From positions 38,487 through 102,486 of the forward strand of contig QLIY01000591.1 in the NCBI GenBank assembly GCA_003260075.1: 64,000 bases of DNA, in the 5' to 3' direction. Numbering within the stretch: position 1 is the stretch's first letter; each line of letters begins with the position of its first letter. The position numbers and the translations under genes are program-made. Under the pieces are notes generated by a model that was not told the DNA's origin, searched no databases, and was given only the letters and a program-made list of their open reading frames with translations. The DNA comes from Phallusia mammillata (lineage: Eukaryota > Chordata > Ascidiacea > Phlebobranchia > Ascidiidae). This document shows positions 46,149-59,200 of this stretch, piece after piece.

Positions 46149-48797
46149 TCATGTTTTGTCAAGGTACAATAAATCATCCTGCTCAATATCTGTCTCATCA
46201 TCAGACTCTTCTTCTTGTTCTTCTTCATCACTTTCTGACTCGTCCTGTGAAACACAAAACTAAATTTGTTTAAAGTTTCAATAGAAGCAGGAACGAACAA
46301 AATTGCCATGCGAATTAATGATGAAGCTTGATGTACGGCAATACTAACTCACATACATACTTTGTATTGTGTTGTACTGTAATAAGTTTTGGTTTTTGTG
46401 CAGGGGTGTCCAACACGTGGCATGCATGCCAAAAGTGGCACACAGAGCATTTAAAATTGGCACATAAGCTTTTGCGCATTCAGATAATGAACATTAGGAT
46501 TTGTCACTCAATTAAATTTGTTTCTGTTCATTCTTCTTGGTATTTATTTTTTTAATAATTAAATTGTTCTTTTTTTGACAAAACTTAAAGCCCCGTTGCA
46601 AACTATTTTGTGTCGCATAAACAGAAATAAATGTTTCTGGAGTATCATAAATAAGTTTACTCGTATTTGATGACATATTTTTTTCTAACCATTTAATAGG
46701 GTTCCAAAAAGTATCAAAACGCATGCATATTTTAAAATTGGCATGGTGGTGTGTTCGAGTTGGACACCCCTGGTTTTGTGTATAATTTGGGTCCATTTTC
46801 AAACAATATTGCACTATTGTTTTATTTTGAGAAACAAAACTTGCTACTTGAAGACTCAGCTGAATAACCACTTTAAAAAATGATTTTAAATATGATTTTC
46901 TTTAATATTCAAGTAAGTTAGCAAACTGAAACTCATCTACTTTTTTTCTGCTTAACCATTTAAAGCAGGGTTTCCCAACCAGTGGTACGAGTACCATTTT
47001 CTAGTGGTACGCGAGTAGCTTCCGTTTTTTGACAAAAACCCGGATTCACAACTTAATATTTTGTTTATTTGGTTTGGTTAACAAAAAAAAAACTTTCGAT
47101 GCGCTGTTAGCAAGTTTACACGGCGCATCGACCAATTGGTGAACAGTAAACAAAAATCTCATTAAATTTAGTTGTGGTGCATTAGTGTTATTTTAGTAGG
47201 CCAATATTATTCTTCGAAATGAAGGGTTTATGAAGTAAAAAATAAACAAAAAACATAAACTTACACTAGGTGGCTCACTGCCTTGGTCTGATTCCTTGGA
47301 AGCTTCTTCGTTTGAAGAATTCTTCGTAGAGGTTTGGGCATTGGCAGAATCAAGTTCAGCTTGCTTTTGCACAAACTTTTCTATCACATTGTTTATTGCA
47401 GTTTCTGAAACATTTCTGAAAAAAAAATGATTAAACCCACAATATTATTTATGTGACAAATCAGTTTTGGTTGTAGGCAACAAATTTGCAAAAAAATCAA
47501 TATAAACTATAACATGTCAGTACATTGAAACAGTTTCAAATAAAGTCCTGAAATACTTACAAATACCTAAAACAAACTATTTTGTAATCCTAACATGTTA
47601 TGTATTGCACTTTGGGGCATGCTTTCAAATTTAATCAACTATGAAATTTTCTACTAAACTTACTGATTTTCTTGAAGTTTTTCTTGCAGCTCTGGGTTTT
47701 CCTTTGCTGGATCATCTTTAGTTTTGTTGTCAGTCAAATAGCTTCCAAAATTGTACACAAAATCATAATGGCGTCGTTTCTGCAAAATGTAGTTTTATCT
47801 GAAAGCTGTATCTGAAAATTACTTTTTTTTGCCTTTACAAGACCCAATGTTCATTTTACTATGAGTATCTTAAAGATTTGTATCTTAAAGAATGTTGGCT
47901 ATAATCTCATCTTACTTCTAAAGGATCTTGACCATTTAAATTTAATGAGTAACCAGAGTGTATTTTTAACAAATTGCTAATAATTACAATTGCCAGAAGA
48001 GCGCTAGATTATAAAATCAAGATAAAGGGAGACTTTTACCTAAATATATGAAAAATTTTGAGTTTTCCATTCACGGCTGGGTGTTTGTTCATTGAAAGCC
48101 CCAATTGAAAGCAAGTAGCAGCTACACTTATGTAACAACAGTTTGGTTGCAGCTTAATATTTTTTTACAATACACTGTGCTAATTCAAAACGGTGATTAT
48201 TGTATTCACAAAGTCATGTTAAAATTGCTCACTTTAAGTTTTTCACCAACTTCTTTGAACAAATCTTCAGAAAGTTTTCTTATCTCGGTTGGTTTTAGAT
48301 TCAAGTTGGACTGATTGCTTGCTTTCTTCACAAGGTACTGAATCGCATAAAAATCAGGAAACTTTGCTCTGCAATCAAAGACGATCCAATAATAATTAAT
48401 AGACTTGACTTCTTTTTATCAAACCAAAACTCAATACACATACCATGTCTGATCCCCAAAAAAGATGTAATATTAAGAATACATTTTTTGGAAATTATGC
48501 TTTGTACATGTAAGTTTGACACAACAACAATTGGTTTACCATACTCTTTTTAAATTTATGACCATTTTTCATTAAGTTAAAATTGAAAAAGGTATGCATG
48601 AAGTATGGAATATTTTACCATCCGAATGTTCAACATTGTTGAATAATTTGAGTAAATTCCAATACTTACTTATTGATATACTTTTCCACTTTATTGTTAA
48701 GTTCAGGATATCTAGTAGCACCAACAAGAATCTTTGTCTCAATCAGTCGTCCATTTTTAACAGACACTTTTTTCAAATGACATATTCTTTCATAAAC
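46149..48797 (-). CDS. DAXX-like histone-chaperone gene, 3' five exons
   Basis: DAXX deposits histone H3.3 with ATRX. Exons in coding order: 48670-48797, 48233-48368, 47664-47779, 47265-47415, 46149-46244; phases join and give 208 aa before the stop. The first three encode the DAXX histone-binding domain: VYERICHLKKVSVKNGRLIE, RYPELNNKVEKYINK, KFPDFYAIQYLVKKAS, EDLFKEVGEKLK, RRHYDFVYNFGSYLTDN and DPAKENPELQEKLQENQ. The last two are Ser/Glu-rich and end in an acidic tract (DESESDEEEQEEESDDE) shortly before the stop, so the long SIM-containing C-terminal half of vertebrate DAXX is absent. Upstream N-terminal exons (the DAXX helical bundle) were not found between 48798 and the next gene at 49687, which runs divergently. 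Partial assembly, exons further away or a truncated gene are all possible. Confidence 0.82.
46401..46772. mobile_element. hAT MITE, 372 bp
   Basis: Termini CAGGGGTGTCCAACACG and AGTTGGACACCCCTG. Flanking 8-mers TTTTTGTG and GTTTTGTG match at 7 of 8. Inside, GGCATGCATGCCAAAAGTGGCAC near the left end. It sits in the last intron of the DAXX-like gene. Confidence 0.85.
46966..47000. mobile_element. Left end of a hAT-like MITE
   Basis: CAGGGTTTCCCAACCAGTGGTACGAGTACC is a hAT-type terminus; the right end was not found before the next exon at 47265. Confidence 0.45.
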
Positions 48798-49686
48798 CTT
48801 AAAACAAAACAAAAAAGCAAATTGAGAAAACTTCTACAGCCTGTTTCACAAAGTCGCGGTTATTCAATTGTAGTTTGTCATGCCTAATAATTTGCTCCAT
48901 TCAAAATGGCTGGAGAGCTTAGGCAATTTACTAGTTGCTGCAAATACATAATGATCCTAAGCATCCAACCTACTTCTTGTCAACTGCGGCACTGGTGGTA
49001 CCCTATAAGTAAGTTATGGTAAATTTTTGGTTTTATTTGCTATTCATACACTGTTTTATTGACATCAATTCCTTTAGAGTTGTTTTGATCCTTCACAATT
49101 TAAGACAAATACAAAATCTTGATAAAACAACTGAAACATAGTTTCTTTCTGCAAAAATATTCCCACAACAAAAAAAAGAAATATCTTCATCAAGGATTAT
49201 TTTGTCCCCCCCCCCGAGGCAAAATTCAAGGTCAGTTTGTTATGTCCCAAATGAGACTAAAACATTCAAAAGATGCATAAATTGTCTCCTTAAACTGAGC
49301 ATAGTTCGGCATGAGTAAGTTTGGTCATGCCCAACTGATTTGTGGAAATTTGCAATGTTGTTACGGTTCAGAAAATTTTAGTTTGTCACGTTGCAATTTG
49401 CAATGCCATTGTGACTCTGAACTTGACTTTGTTTCTGTAGTTGAGCTGTTTGTCTGTGTTTACTTGAGCTTCCTTATTGACCTTTGTATATTTACACATA
49501 TTTATGTATATATTTTATAATTATTTGCTTTTATTTTGTTTGAATAAGAAAAACAATAATTTAAGTAATAATATTTCCAGTACATTTTTTTAAATGCTAC
49601 TAACTGGCATTTTCCCCTCCTTTTTCTGTTCTATTTTTTAACTGCTGTTTTGTGAAAGATTTTTGAAAAAGTTTGAGAATTTAAAG
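48798..49686. other. Divergent spacer between the DAXX-like gene and the first GSS-like gene
   Basis: From about 49000 rightward the sequence is homologous to 55659 onward; left of 49000 it is not, which marks the left border of the tandem duplication. A 10-C run lies at 49206-49215. No exon was recognised. Confidence 0.6.
49206..49215. other. C run of 10, at the same site as the 92-C run at 55741
   Basis: Followed by GAGGCAAAATTCAAGGTCAG, exactly as the run at 55741-55832 is. A C run in both tandem copies at the same spot could be a shared native C-rich site, or a region that breaks assembly in both. Confidence 0.5.
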
Positions 49687-52600
49687 ATGTTTTTGAATGC
49701 ACTGCCAGAAAACATTGATGAGCAACTGAAAGAACTTACTGAAGAGGCTGCAGACTGTGCAAGAGAATTGGGAATGATTGGGAAATTTAATGGTCTCGAA
49801 GGGAAAAATAAGGTTTGATGTTCATGGTTTCTTTCATGTTTGCTCTTGGTGGGTGGCTAATGTCAGAATGCTATATGCTTACAGACACAATGAGTCTGTT
49901 ACTCAAGCTGATATGTTGTATTACTCTTCCAGTGAAAACCTTTTTTCAATTTGTTATTCCAACTTGGCTTTCATTTTTTCTTTCAAGGATTTATGTCCTG
50001 TCTTATTTTGCACACTATTCTTTCATTTGGTTGTTGGTGAACAAAAAAACCTAACCTAACAAAAACAAGTGTTTTTACAGAGACTTGAACACATTCAATT
50101 CTCCTTGTTACCTATTCAAATTGAAAAGAAAACTCTTCATTATCTTATTACACTCCAACCTCATATTAATAAGCTGCTCCACAATGCTAGTATAGATCGA
50201 AACTTCATTGTGAATTCACTGCAAAGGTAAGAGATTTTACTTGTCAAAATAATGTTCACAGTAAATTGTATTTATGAAAAACAGTTGGGTGCAGTATATG
50301 TATGATGTTTTTCTTCCTTTATTCAAACCTCATGGCAATATTCATTCACAAATGTAATTGGTAATGCATCTCAAGAGTTAAAAATAATTTCTAAAAAAAA
50401 AATTTAAGTAACAAACGGTGGTAAAACGGTTGTAGCAGAAAAAGATAACTCCAGGTGTCCAAATTTAAGGAGAGGCAACAGCTTACGAGCAAACACATTG
50501 TTTTGACAGTTTAGCAAATGTTGATGAGTATGTTGGCAACTTGCTCAGCATTTACAAAGAATTGAAACCACAAGAAACCTCAAAAGTAGGTTGAAAGATT
50601 TGTTTTGTTGTCACATGAAATTCCTAATTTTCCATAAAAATTGCATGAGAACAACGGAACATTTTATTCTGTTTAAAATTTGATTAATTGGTGGTACAAA
50701 CGATTTTGCTTAATCGCATCATCAATTACTCAAAATTTTTGTGTGACAAACTGAAGTATGTGATAAACTAGTTGCTATGAAGGCAGTGCACAAGTCAACT
50801 GATAATTGATGTCATTATCTGGTTTATTTGATTAAGCAGTATGTGATTAACTGAACCAATTTCTTTACAAATGATATGCAATGGTTTTGAATATTTGAGT
50901 GTGATGCAATTAACTGGTATGCAAATAATGTGATTCATCTGTAATTTTTTTTGCACCCAATAATTTGCTATAACTTTTAACAACAAATATAAAAAAGGAT
51001 TCTTATCATGATATGTTTCCTAATTTCAGTTTATTGGATCAAAAAATGCTTTGTTTTTGAGTGTCACATTAAAAAAAACGCTAATTTCAAATTTTTCATT
51101 TACCACAGATTCCAAAGTTGCTTTTTGCTCGAGTGGACTACATGCTGGCATATGATGAGTTAACAAAATCTGAATCACCGAAACAAATTGAAATGAACAC
51201 TACAGGTCCATACATGGCAGGAATTGGGGGGCAAAAAATTCTTAACGTTCATACTAGGGTGCTAAGGAGGCTTGGTATGCAGGAGTTAATATCACAATTG
51301 CCTGACAACAAATGCACAGAGATTCTTGCCGAGGCAGTTGTAAAAGCTTGGGAATGTTATGGAAACCCCAAAGCAGCAATCACATTTATTGTATCAGATG
51401 ATACACAAATGATATTTGATGCAAGATCCATTATCAATGAAATTTATGCACAAAATCAAGAAATTAAAATCGCAATAAATTGTTTTTTGAAACTTCCAGG
51501 CAGGGTAGAAGTGAGGAACTCAAAACTACTTATGTAAGTGCAACAAAAAATGTTTTTAAACACACTCATTTGACTAATCCTAACTCCTTAAACATTGTAA
51601 AACAGTTGCCACTCTTGAGAAGTTCATAGCTTTGTATACTGTATTTGTTGTTGCAAACCAATATCAGTGGCCCAGCCAAAACTCACATGATTTATGATTT
51701 CGAGGTGGCATTTTTTACAAACTTTAAGTATGTTCAATATGATTCCACACTTACTTGACTGATTAGTACAAACAACACATTATGTATTTTAAAGCTGATA
51801 TCCATTTTAGCACCACTTTTAGATTAATGTTTGTCAAAAAAATAGTAACTACACTTTTTACAAAAAATACACTTTTCTTGCTACACAAATTGCAGAACAA
51901 ATTATGTAGTTTCATGTCAACCTAATAAAAAACTTTTTACTATATTTTGCAGTGACAATGAGGAAATAGCAATTACATTTTTCTTCACTGGATTAAGCCC
52001 AAGTGATTTTAATAAAAAGGTTGGAAAATACTTTTTTCCTAGGCAATATGTTGCAATGATGTAATTCATTTCTCAGCTTTGGAAAGTACGAAGAGACATT
52101 GAATTAAGTAGTGCCATAAAGTATCCAACTGTGGGACAGATATTAGCTGGTTTGAAAGCAACGCAGGAAGTTTTTGCAAGGCCACAAGTGTTGGAAAGAT
52201 TTCTGGAAAAGTCTGCAGCTGAAAAACTTAGACAGACATTTGTGGGCTTGTATAAACTTGACATGGTGAGCTATGTTTGTTTCAAACAATGTTTTAGGAG
52301 CACTAGCTAAAAAAATATTATCAGTGTTGATTATGTGTTATCTCATAAACAGTGATTTTAGTGTAATCCAAAACTTTTCTCCAACAGTCACAGAATTGGT
52401 AACCTTATTTAATAATACAGCAAATAGTAAATTTGCCTGTAAAAGATAAAATATTCACATCATACCTGTAGAGTAAATAGTTTAGATCAGAATTTTAAAG
52501 TTACAACTAATGCAAAAAACAGTCAAAAAACAGTCAAATCAACACATGTGCTTTATAAAATAATTTTACTAAAAATTTATGCACAGACTGAAGCTGGAGA

Positions 52601-53470
52601 TTTAAATGCTCAAATGGCAAAAGAAAATCCTCAAAACTTTGTACTGAAACCACAGCAAGAAGGTGAATGTAAGTTATAGTTTTATGATGTGTTTATGATA
52701 ATATGGTTAACTCCTTTTTAAAAACTTACAAATTTGATATTAAATTACTCAAATTTAAAATTTAAGATAACACTTTTTTTCTTAACAACAAAAATGCCAG
52801 TAATGTGGAATAAAATGTAGACATGTTTTATGCAGCTGTTTCAGCACAAACAATTGTCATAATCAATTTTTGTAAAAAGTCTGCATATTATTCAAGTTGT
52901 GCACCCAGGACAATAATGTTTATCATAACTTATTGTGTTGTGTTATAAACTGGTACACACTTTGGTCTGTAATTATTTCACAGGTTGCAATGTATTTGGT
53001 GATGAAATAAGAAACCTGTTACAAGAGATTGGATCTGACCAAACTCGGTCTGCTTATACCCTTATGGATCGAATTATTCCAAGACCTCGGCCAAATTACT
53101 TCGTGGAATCTGGCATTGCCCACAAAGAAGAGTTAATTCCAGAGATTGGAATGTTTGGAGTTCTGGTTGCGTAAGTTTTCTATATCTTGAGGCATGTTGG
53201 GCTGCATAAACAATATTTGTATGTAACGACATTGTCTAGAGTGTTGTATCATTGTACATTGTTAAAAACACTGTTTGTGAGTTTAACAGCTCTGAATACA
53301 ACCACACAAAAAGTTCTAAATCACATCAAAGACTTCTTTGTTTCAGGTCTGGCAATACAATTATCCTAAATAGATGTGGTGATCATGCCATAAAAGGAAA
53401 ACCTAAAGACTGTGATGAAGCATCAGTTAGTAGCTTAAAAGCCTGTTTAAGTTCACCTATTCTTAATTGA
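49687..53470 (+). CDS. Glutathione-synthetase-like ligase, tandem copy A
   Basis: Eukaryotic glutathione synthetase family (ATP-grasp; joins gamma-Glu-Cys and Gly in the human enzyme). Exons: 49687-49812, 50081-50226, 50510-50585, 51109-51533, 51953-52019, 52077-52265, 52587-52668, 52984-53170, 53347-53470; all in phase, 473 aa (human 474). Conserved: FARVDYM (human Arg125), QIEMNT (Mg ligands E144, N146), KAWECYGNP, PTVGQILAGLKA (K305), FVLKPQQEG (K364, E368), SAYTLMDRI and GMFGVLVA. Not conserved: the SxS substrate loop after EMNT is GPY, human FRDGY (R267, Y270) is FFTGL in a gapless alignment, the glycine loop EGGGNN is EGECCN, and the final GGVAAGV loop is ASVSSLK. So the fold is kept but the acceptor site is rebuilt; the actual product is unknown. 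The start ATG aligns with copy B's start. Confidence 0.88.
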
Positions 53471-54753
53471 GAATAGCACACTAGCATGCACAATAAAATA
53501 TTTACTATATTGATATTTTGAATACAAAAAAACACACAATCATTCCTGAAAGACAAGTACCTCACTTTTTAAAACCTGATCCCAGCAAGCATAAAAGCAT
53601 TACTTGTACAGTTTTTATTTGTTTTGTATGCATTAAATATGTTGTTTGATCCTGAAACAATTGTCTTTGTTTGTATAAATGTACATTTTATTTGCAGTAG
53701 ATAAACATTTTTTGAAAACTAAAAATTATACCACCAAAATGTAACCGAAAAATACAAATGTTGACTGCGTGGTTTTATAACATCAAGTGAAATTTTTCAT
53801 GTGTCTGCTAACCAGAGTTGTAAGCAGCTCCAACTTCAAAGTACAACCCTGAACCCAAACCATATGAAATCATGTCCGAATATAGCCAGTTTAGCTCAAA
53901 CTTACACACAATCCCAGTTGACTTTAAACTTTGCTGTATGTGTGTAACATTCAAAGTTAAAATAATGCATTTCAAGAGATAACTATTAAAAAGTTTGGTG
54001 TGCACAAATAATCATGCTATCCAAATCTTAATAAATTCAGACACTGTTTGAAGTTTGTCCTACTTTATGTGCTATTTAAAGGAAAGAAGGGATAAAAAGT
54101 AATACAAGGGTAAAATACAACCATTCACACATATAACTGGCAATTTCTACAAGCAATTTCTACTGTCAAATCAAGTTTATAGAGCTCTTCCTGATCCCAC
54201 ATATTTATCCATGTCTTAACTGGTTTGCACATTAAAAAACAAATGACTTGCACCCTGCGATACAGCTTCACAAATACTATTCAGAATACTGATGGTTATA
54301 CTTGGCTCAATAATTAATGAAAAAGAGTTCTTGATTTGATAAATTCCAATACAAATAAAAAATATATGATATATGTCTGGTTGCAAACACTGTTAGCTCT
54401 TTGCTATGCTGGACCATCACAAGGAACAGCATACATTAGTTGTTAAAAGACATTAAAATCTGGCTCATGTTCATTTTTTGTAATCAATCATTTAAAATTA
54501 ATAAAACTATCAATGATATACAGTAGTTTGTATTTCATTTTGTGTGTGTAATTGATGTTTTATTTCATCCATGAAATAGTGTCATGCTTTAAGAATCAAA
54601 ATGTCATTTTCCAATATGCACAAACATTCATCCCAATTTACAGAAGAAAACTATTTGTTTACTATTAACAATGTATGTTAAATAAATACAACTGATGATT
54701 GTGTTAGTTGTGTGATATCCAGTGGGTTTCTCAGGCGTCAGTGAATCAAAAAA

Positions 54754-54763
54754 CCCCCCCCCC
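54754..54763. other. Probable assembly gap placeholder (10 C)
   Basis: The 110 bases before it (ACAGAAGAAAACTATTTG...GTGAATCAAAAAA) are repeated right after it with two or so changes. Confidence 0.85.
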
Positions 54764-55738
54764 ACAGAAGAAAACTATTTGTTTACTATTAACAATGTAT
54801 GTTAAATAAATGCAACTGATGATTGTGTTAGTTGTGTGATATCCAGTGGGTTTCTCAGGCATCAGTGAATCAAAAAAAACTTCATCTTGTTTTGTTATTT
54901 TAGAGTTGAGTGTAATAGAGGAACACTTGAGTGTATTCAGTTATGCAGAAGTGATTTTGCCACGTTGCAGTTGGCCATGCTTTTTTCCCTCTAAACTTCA
55001 CCTTGTATCAGTGTTCAATTGGCTTTGTACATGTTTAGGATGTGAAACTTAACTTAGAAAATATGTACTCTTATTCATTTTGAACAAGATAAACTTTTGT
55101 TGTAAATAACTGTAGGATTTTAAATAAATCACAAGGGATGTAGAAAATAATTAAAATTAGTTGTTTGGTAACATCTTTTTGAGGAATGTTGCTGTGCATA
55201 GAGGACTTTATTGTGAAAATTGATCATTAGGAAATGCTGATATGTTCATCACACAAAACCATCATTCAGGTCCATTATTGTGTCACGAAAGGAATATTAA
55301 ATGGTACTTTGTATTGTAATAGCCTTTTTTTAATAAACAGCTGCTTTGGCCTTATCAATCAAAATTTAATATAACTTTTTTGAATATTGTATTTTAAAGA
55401 TCAGTATTGGATTAAGCTTACAAACGACGCTCAATGCACTGCAACACAACACCATCAAACCATGATAAAAATGCAAAACAAAATTTGCTAATTTGTATAG
55501 GAATAGTACATCCCTAGAGTTACCTCAAAACTACCTCAAAAGTCGATCTTGAGTCAAAAAGGTTGGGTACCACTGGTCTAAGAAATCCCCAATAAACAAA
55601 TTTTCTGCAAGGAAATTATTTGTAAAATGTAGATGGAAAGCTTCTCACACAAAATTTTACCCTATAAGTAAGTTATGGTGAATTTTTGGTTTATTTGCTA
55701 TTCGTACACTGTTTTATTGACATCAATTCCTTTAGAGT

Positions 55739-55740
<2 letters not shown>

Positions 55741-55832
<92 letters not shown>
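55741..55832. other. Probable assembly gap placeholder (92 C)
   Basis: Replaces about 130 bp present in copy A between CCTTTAGAGTTG (49074-49085) and GAGGCAAAATTC (49216). The long poly-proline frames read through it are artefacts. Confidence 0.65.
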
Positions 55833-55833
<1 letters not shown>

Positions 55834-56256
55834 AGGCAAAATTCAAGGTCAGTTTGTTATGTCCCAAATGAGACTAAAACGTTCAAAAGATGCATAAATC
55901 GTCTTCTTAAACTGAGCATAGTTCGGCATGAGTAAGTTTAGTCATGCCCAACTGATTCATGACAATTGGCCATGCTGTTACGGTTCAGAAAATTTTAGTT
56001 TGTCACGTTGCAATTTGCCATGACATTGTCGCTCTGAATTTGACCTTTTGTCATTTTTTGTGGTTGAGCTGTTTGTCTGTGTTCACTTAAGCTTCCTTAT
56101 TAAACTTTAGAGAAAATATTGGTTAATTAGGAGAAAAATGTGCTAATAACACCGCCAGTAAATTTTTGAAGAAAAAAAATGCTACTAAATGACATTTTCC
56201 TCTTTTTCTAACAGCCGTTTTGTAAAGAATTTCAAAAAATATTTAAGAATTTCAAG

Positions 56257-59200
56257 ATGTTTTTGAATACACTGCCAGCAAACATTGGTGAGAAACTGGG
56301 CGAACTTACTAAAGAAGCAGCAGACTGTGCAAGAGAAACTGGAATGATTGGAAAGTTTGATGGACCCGAAGGGAAAAATAAGGTGGATGTTGTTGGTTTG
56401 TACGTTTGGTTCATTTTTAATCTTTTTGGGTGGCCAATGCCTGAATGCTTTTGTGCTTACAGACACAATGAGTCTTGTTACTCAAGCTGTTCTGATACTC
56501 TTCCAGTAAAAACTTTTTTTTCAACTTGGCTTTACTTTTTTTCTTTCAAGGGTTTATGCCCACTGTTTTTTTTTATTTGGTTGGTGGTAAAAAAAAAACT
56601 GTTTTACAGAGAATTGAACATATTCAATTTTCATTGTTACCTATCCCAATTGAAAAGAAAACTCTTCATTATCTTATTACACTCCAACCTCATATTAATA
56701 AGCTGCTCCACAATGCTAGTATAGATCGAAACTTCATTGTGAATTCACTGCAAAGGTAGGAAACTTACTTGCCAACATTAAGTTAACAGTAAATTGCATT
56801 TATGAAAGACAGTTGGTTGCAGTATATGTATAATGTTTATCTGCCTTTTTTAAACCTCGTGGGAATATTCATTCACCAATTTGATTGGTAATGCATCTCA
56901 CAGTTCAAAATAAATTCCAAGTAACAAACAATGGTAAAATGGTTGTAGCAGAAAAAGATAATTCCAGGTTTCCAAATTTCTGGAGCTGCAACCGCCTATT
57001 AACTAGAAAACACATTGTTTTAACAGTTTAGCCAATGTTGATGAGTATGTCGGCAACTTGCTCAACATTTACAAAGAATTGAAACCACAAGAAACCTCAA
57101 AAGTAGGTTAAAAGATTTGTTTTGTTGTTGCATAGAATTCCTAAGTTGTGTTTTCCATAGGGTTGGGCATTTGACCAGTCAAGTAAAATCTGGTCAATTG
57201 AGCAGTCAAATACTTGTCAAATTTGTAACTGGGATCAGCCCTTGAGATCCGGAAAGATGTGGGTTCGAATCCCACCACAAGCTAGATTTTTTAATATGGT
57301 GGTGAATGCTTGGTGGCCAATTGATTCGGTATGGCGCCTTCAATGGGCCTGGCGCACTGTGATTTACATTAGATTCAAGTTAAATTTTGACTGAGATTTA
57401 ACTGCAAAACTCGCTTATCCTGCTTAAAGTCGTAATTTATGCTGTTGTGCTGTCACATCTCTATTCATGAACAACAAGAAATATACAAAAGCTTGAAATG
57501 TATGTACATTATTTATCCCAATAAGTAACTAGAAAAGTGGCTTTCTGATATACTTCCTTTTTATATATTCTGTACGATATTTATCAATTTACTATACTAT
57601 AAACAATTTTATCTACATATATCAGTGGTTCCCAACCTTTTTTGTTATATTCCTCCCTTCGCCCATTTTCGAACTGTTCATTCCTCCCCATAAGAAGGAA
57701 AACAAATAAAACATAAAAAATTAAGTGTGTCCATTTTAGATAATTAAGGGTGTCTTTTTTAGAATCGTTTACAACCGGTTCCAAATTATAATGGACATTC
57801 CTTATGTCGTATTTACTCGATTGTAAGCTGCATGTTGAGGTTTTAAAAAAATAATTTAAGCCGCCTTCAAATGTAAGCCGCACGCTGGAATTTTTGATAC
57901 TATTGTTTCTCAATACATCTTTCTGTTGTTATAAGGTATAACTATTTGCCCATATCCGTTAGTTACGTTGATAACTGTACTCAACAGAAAGTTTGTTGAC
58001 GTATAATCTGTACATGCATACATGTTTTGAACCCCAAATAATTTAAAACGTTGGAATATAGAAAGAATTTCGGTATAAAATTATAATGTAAGCCGCACTC
58101 AATTATAAGCCGCACAAACGGTAGCTAAAAAACAATATAGGCCGTGGCTTACAACTGAGTAAATACGGTACAAAAATATTCTGTAACATTTCCAATGTAA
58201 TTTTTTTACAGTTTTTATGAAATTCCTTCCCTGAACTCATAAAATTCCTCCCTAGGGAGGAATTCGTCCCCAGTTGGGAACCACTGGCATGTATGATTGT
58301 TTTTGCAAGCAAAAACGAATGGGTCCCCACACACATGTTTGTGCGGATTTGCTGCGGTTATTTTTAGATTCTTAAGGACAAATTTATCACAAAGCATTAA
58401 CTTAACTTTCAATGTATTTGTCCGTATTCTTTTTGCATGAAATTGTCATATAATTACAAAAAATCCGTGAAAAAAGAACTGGGAAAATAGTTTCAATTTA
58501 ATCTCTTGCTTTGACCTTGATATTGCCGTTCAAGTTCAGTTTTTAAACACAGATTTTACTAGAAAGCCTTAACTGTTACATTATACACTATATAAAAAAG
58601 TCGTTTGCTACAAAGGTATACCGCCTATACTCGCTGATAGGTCGCGCCACTTGACTCGCACTGAAAATCTAGGGATTTAAAAGGCCCTTTCCCTAGCTTT
58701 TTTGCATTGCATTGCATTGAAACCGCAAACCTACGTTTTCTCAAGAAAGCGGGAAAATCCAACGCAATCTAAACTGACGCATGTGCGTGTGCGCTCATGA
58801 AACTGTCTCACATTGGTAGCGCATGCACCCTTGTTCGATAGCACATTTCCACTACAATTCGCGTCTATAACGCGCACCCTTAATTTTTTATTGAAAATTA
58901 GTATAAAATTTTGCGCGTTATACTCCAATAAATACGTTATATCCGCCCAATAAGCCGACCGGAAAATACGGTACTTGCAATAGCCGAAAACTTTCAATTT
59001 TGTTCCGACTATCTNTTGCTACAAAGGTATACATAACAACTTGTTTTTCGCTTAACTTTGTTTCGCAAAAATGACCGTTTAATGACCTTTTGACATAGTT
59101 TTTAACAGCATGCAGTCCTTCGTGTGTAACAACACCGTTCAGCCTAATTTATACATGACTTAAGTACTAATTCTTGAATTGATTTGTCAAAAATAAAGAA

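Larger units (their letters stand above)
53471..56256. other. Spacer between the two GSS-like genes
   Basis: AT-rich; no exon seen. A ~120-bp overlap duplication flanks the 10-C run at 54754. A hAT-like right end (AAGGTTGGGTACCACTG) is at 55559-55575. From 55659 it becomes homologous to the 5' flank of copy A and contains a 92-C run. Confidence 0.55.

Noticed and set aside
55675-55935. Open frames with about 30 consecutive prolines (also near 16005-16283, 26053-26340; poly-glycine near 35093-35335, 25482-25667, 59472-59876)
   Set aside because: They are translations of uninterrupted C or G runs that look like gap placeholders; no domain or splice support.
57255-57285. Functional tRNA gene
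   Set aside because: Only the T-arm is convincing; no A box, anticodon arm or acceptor stem.
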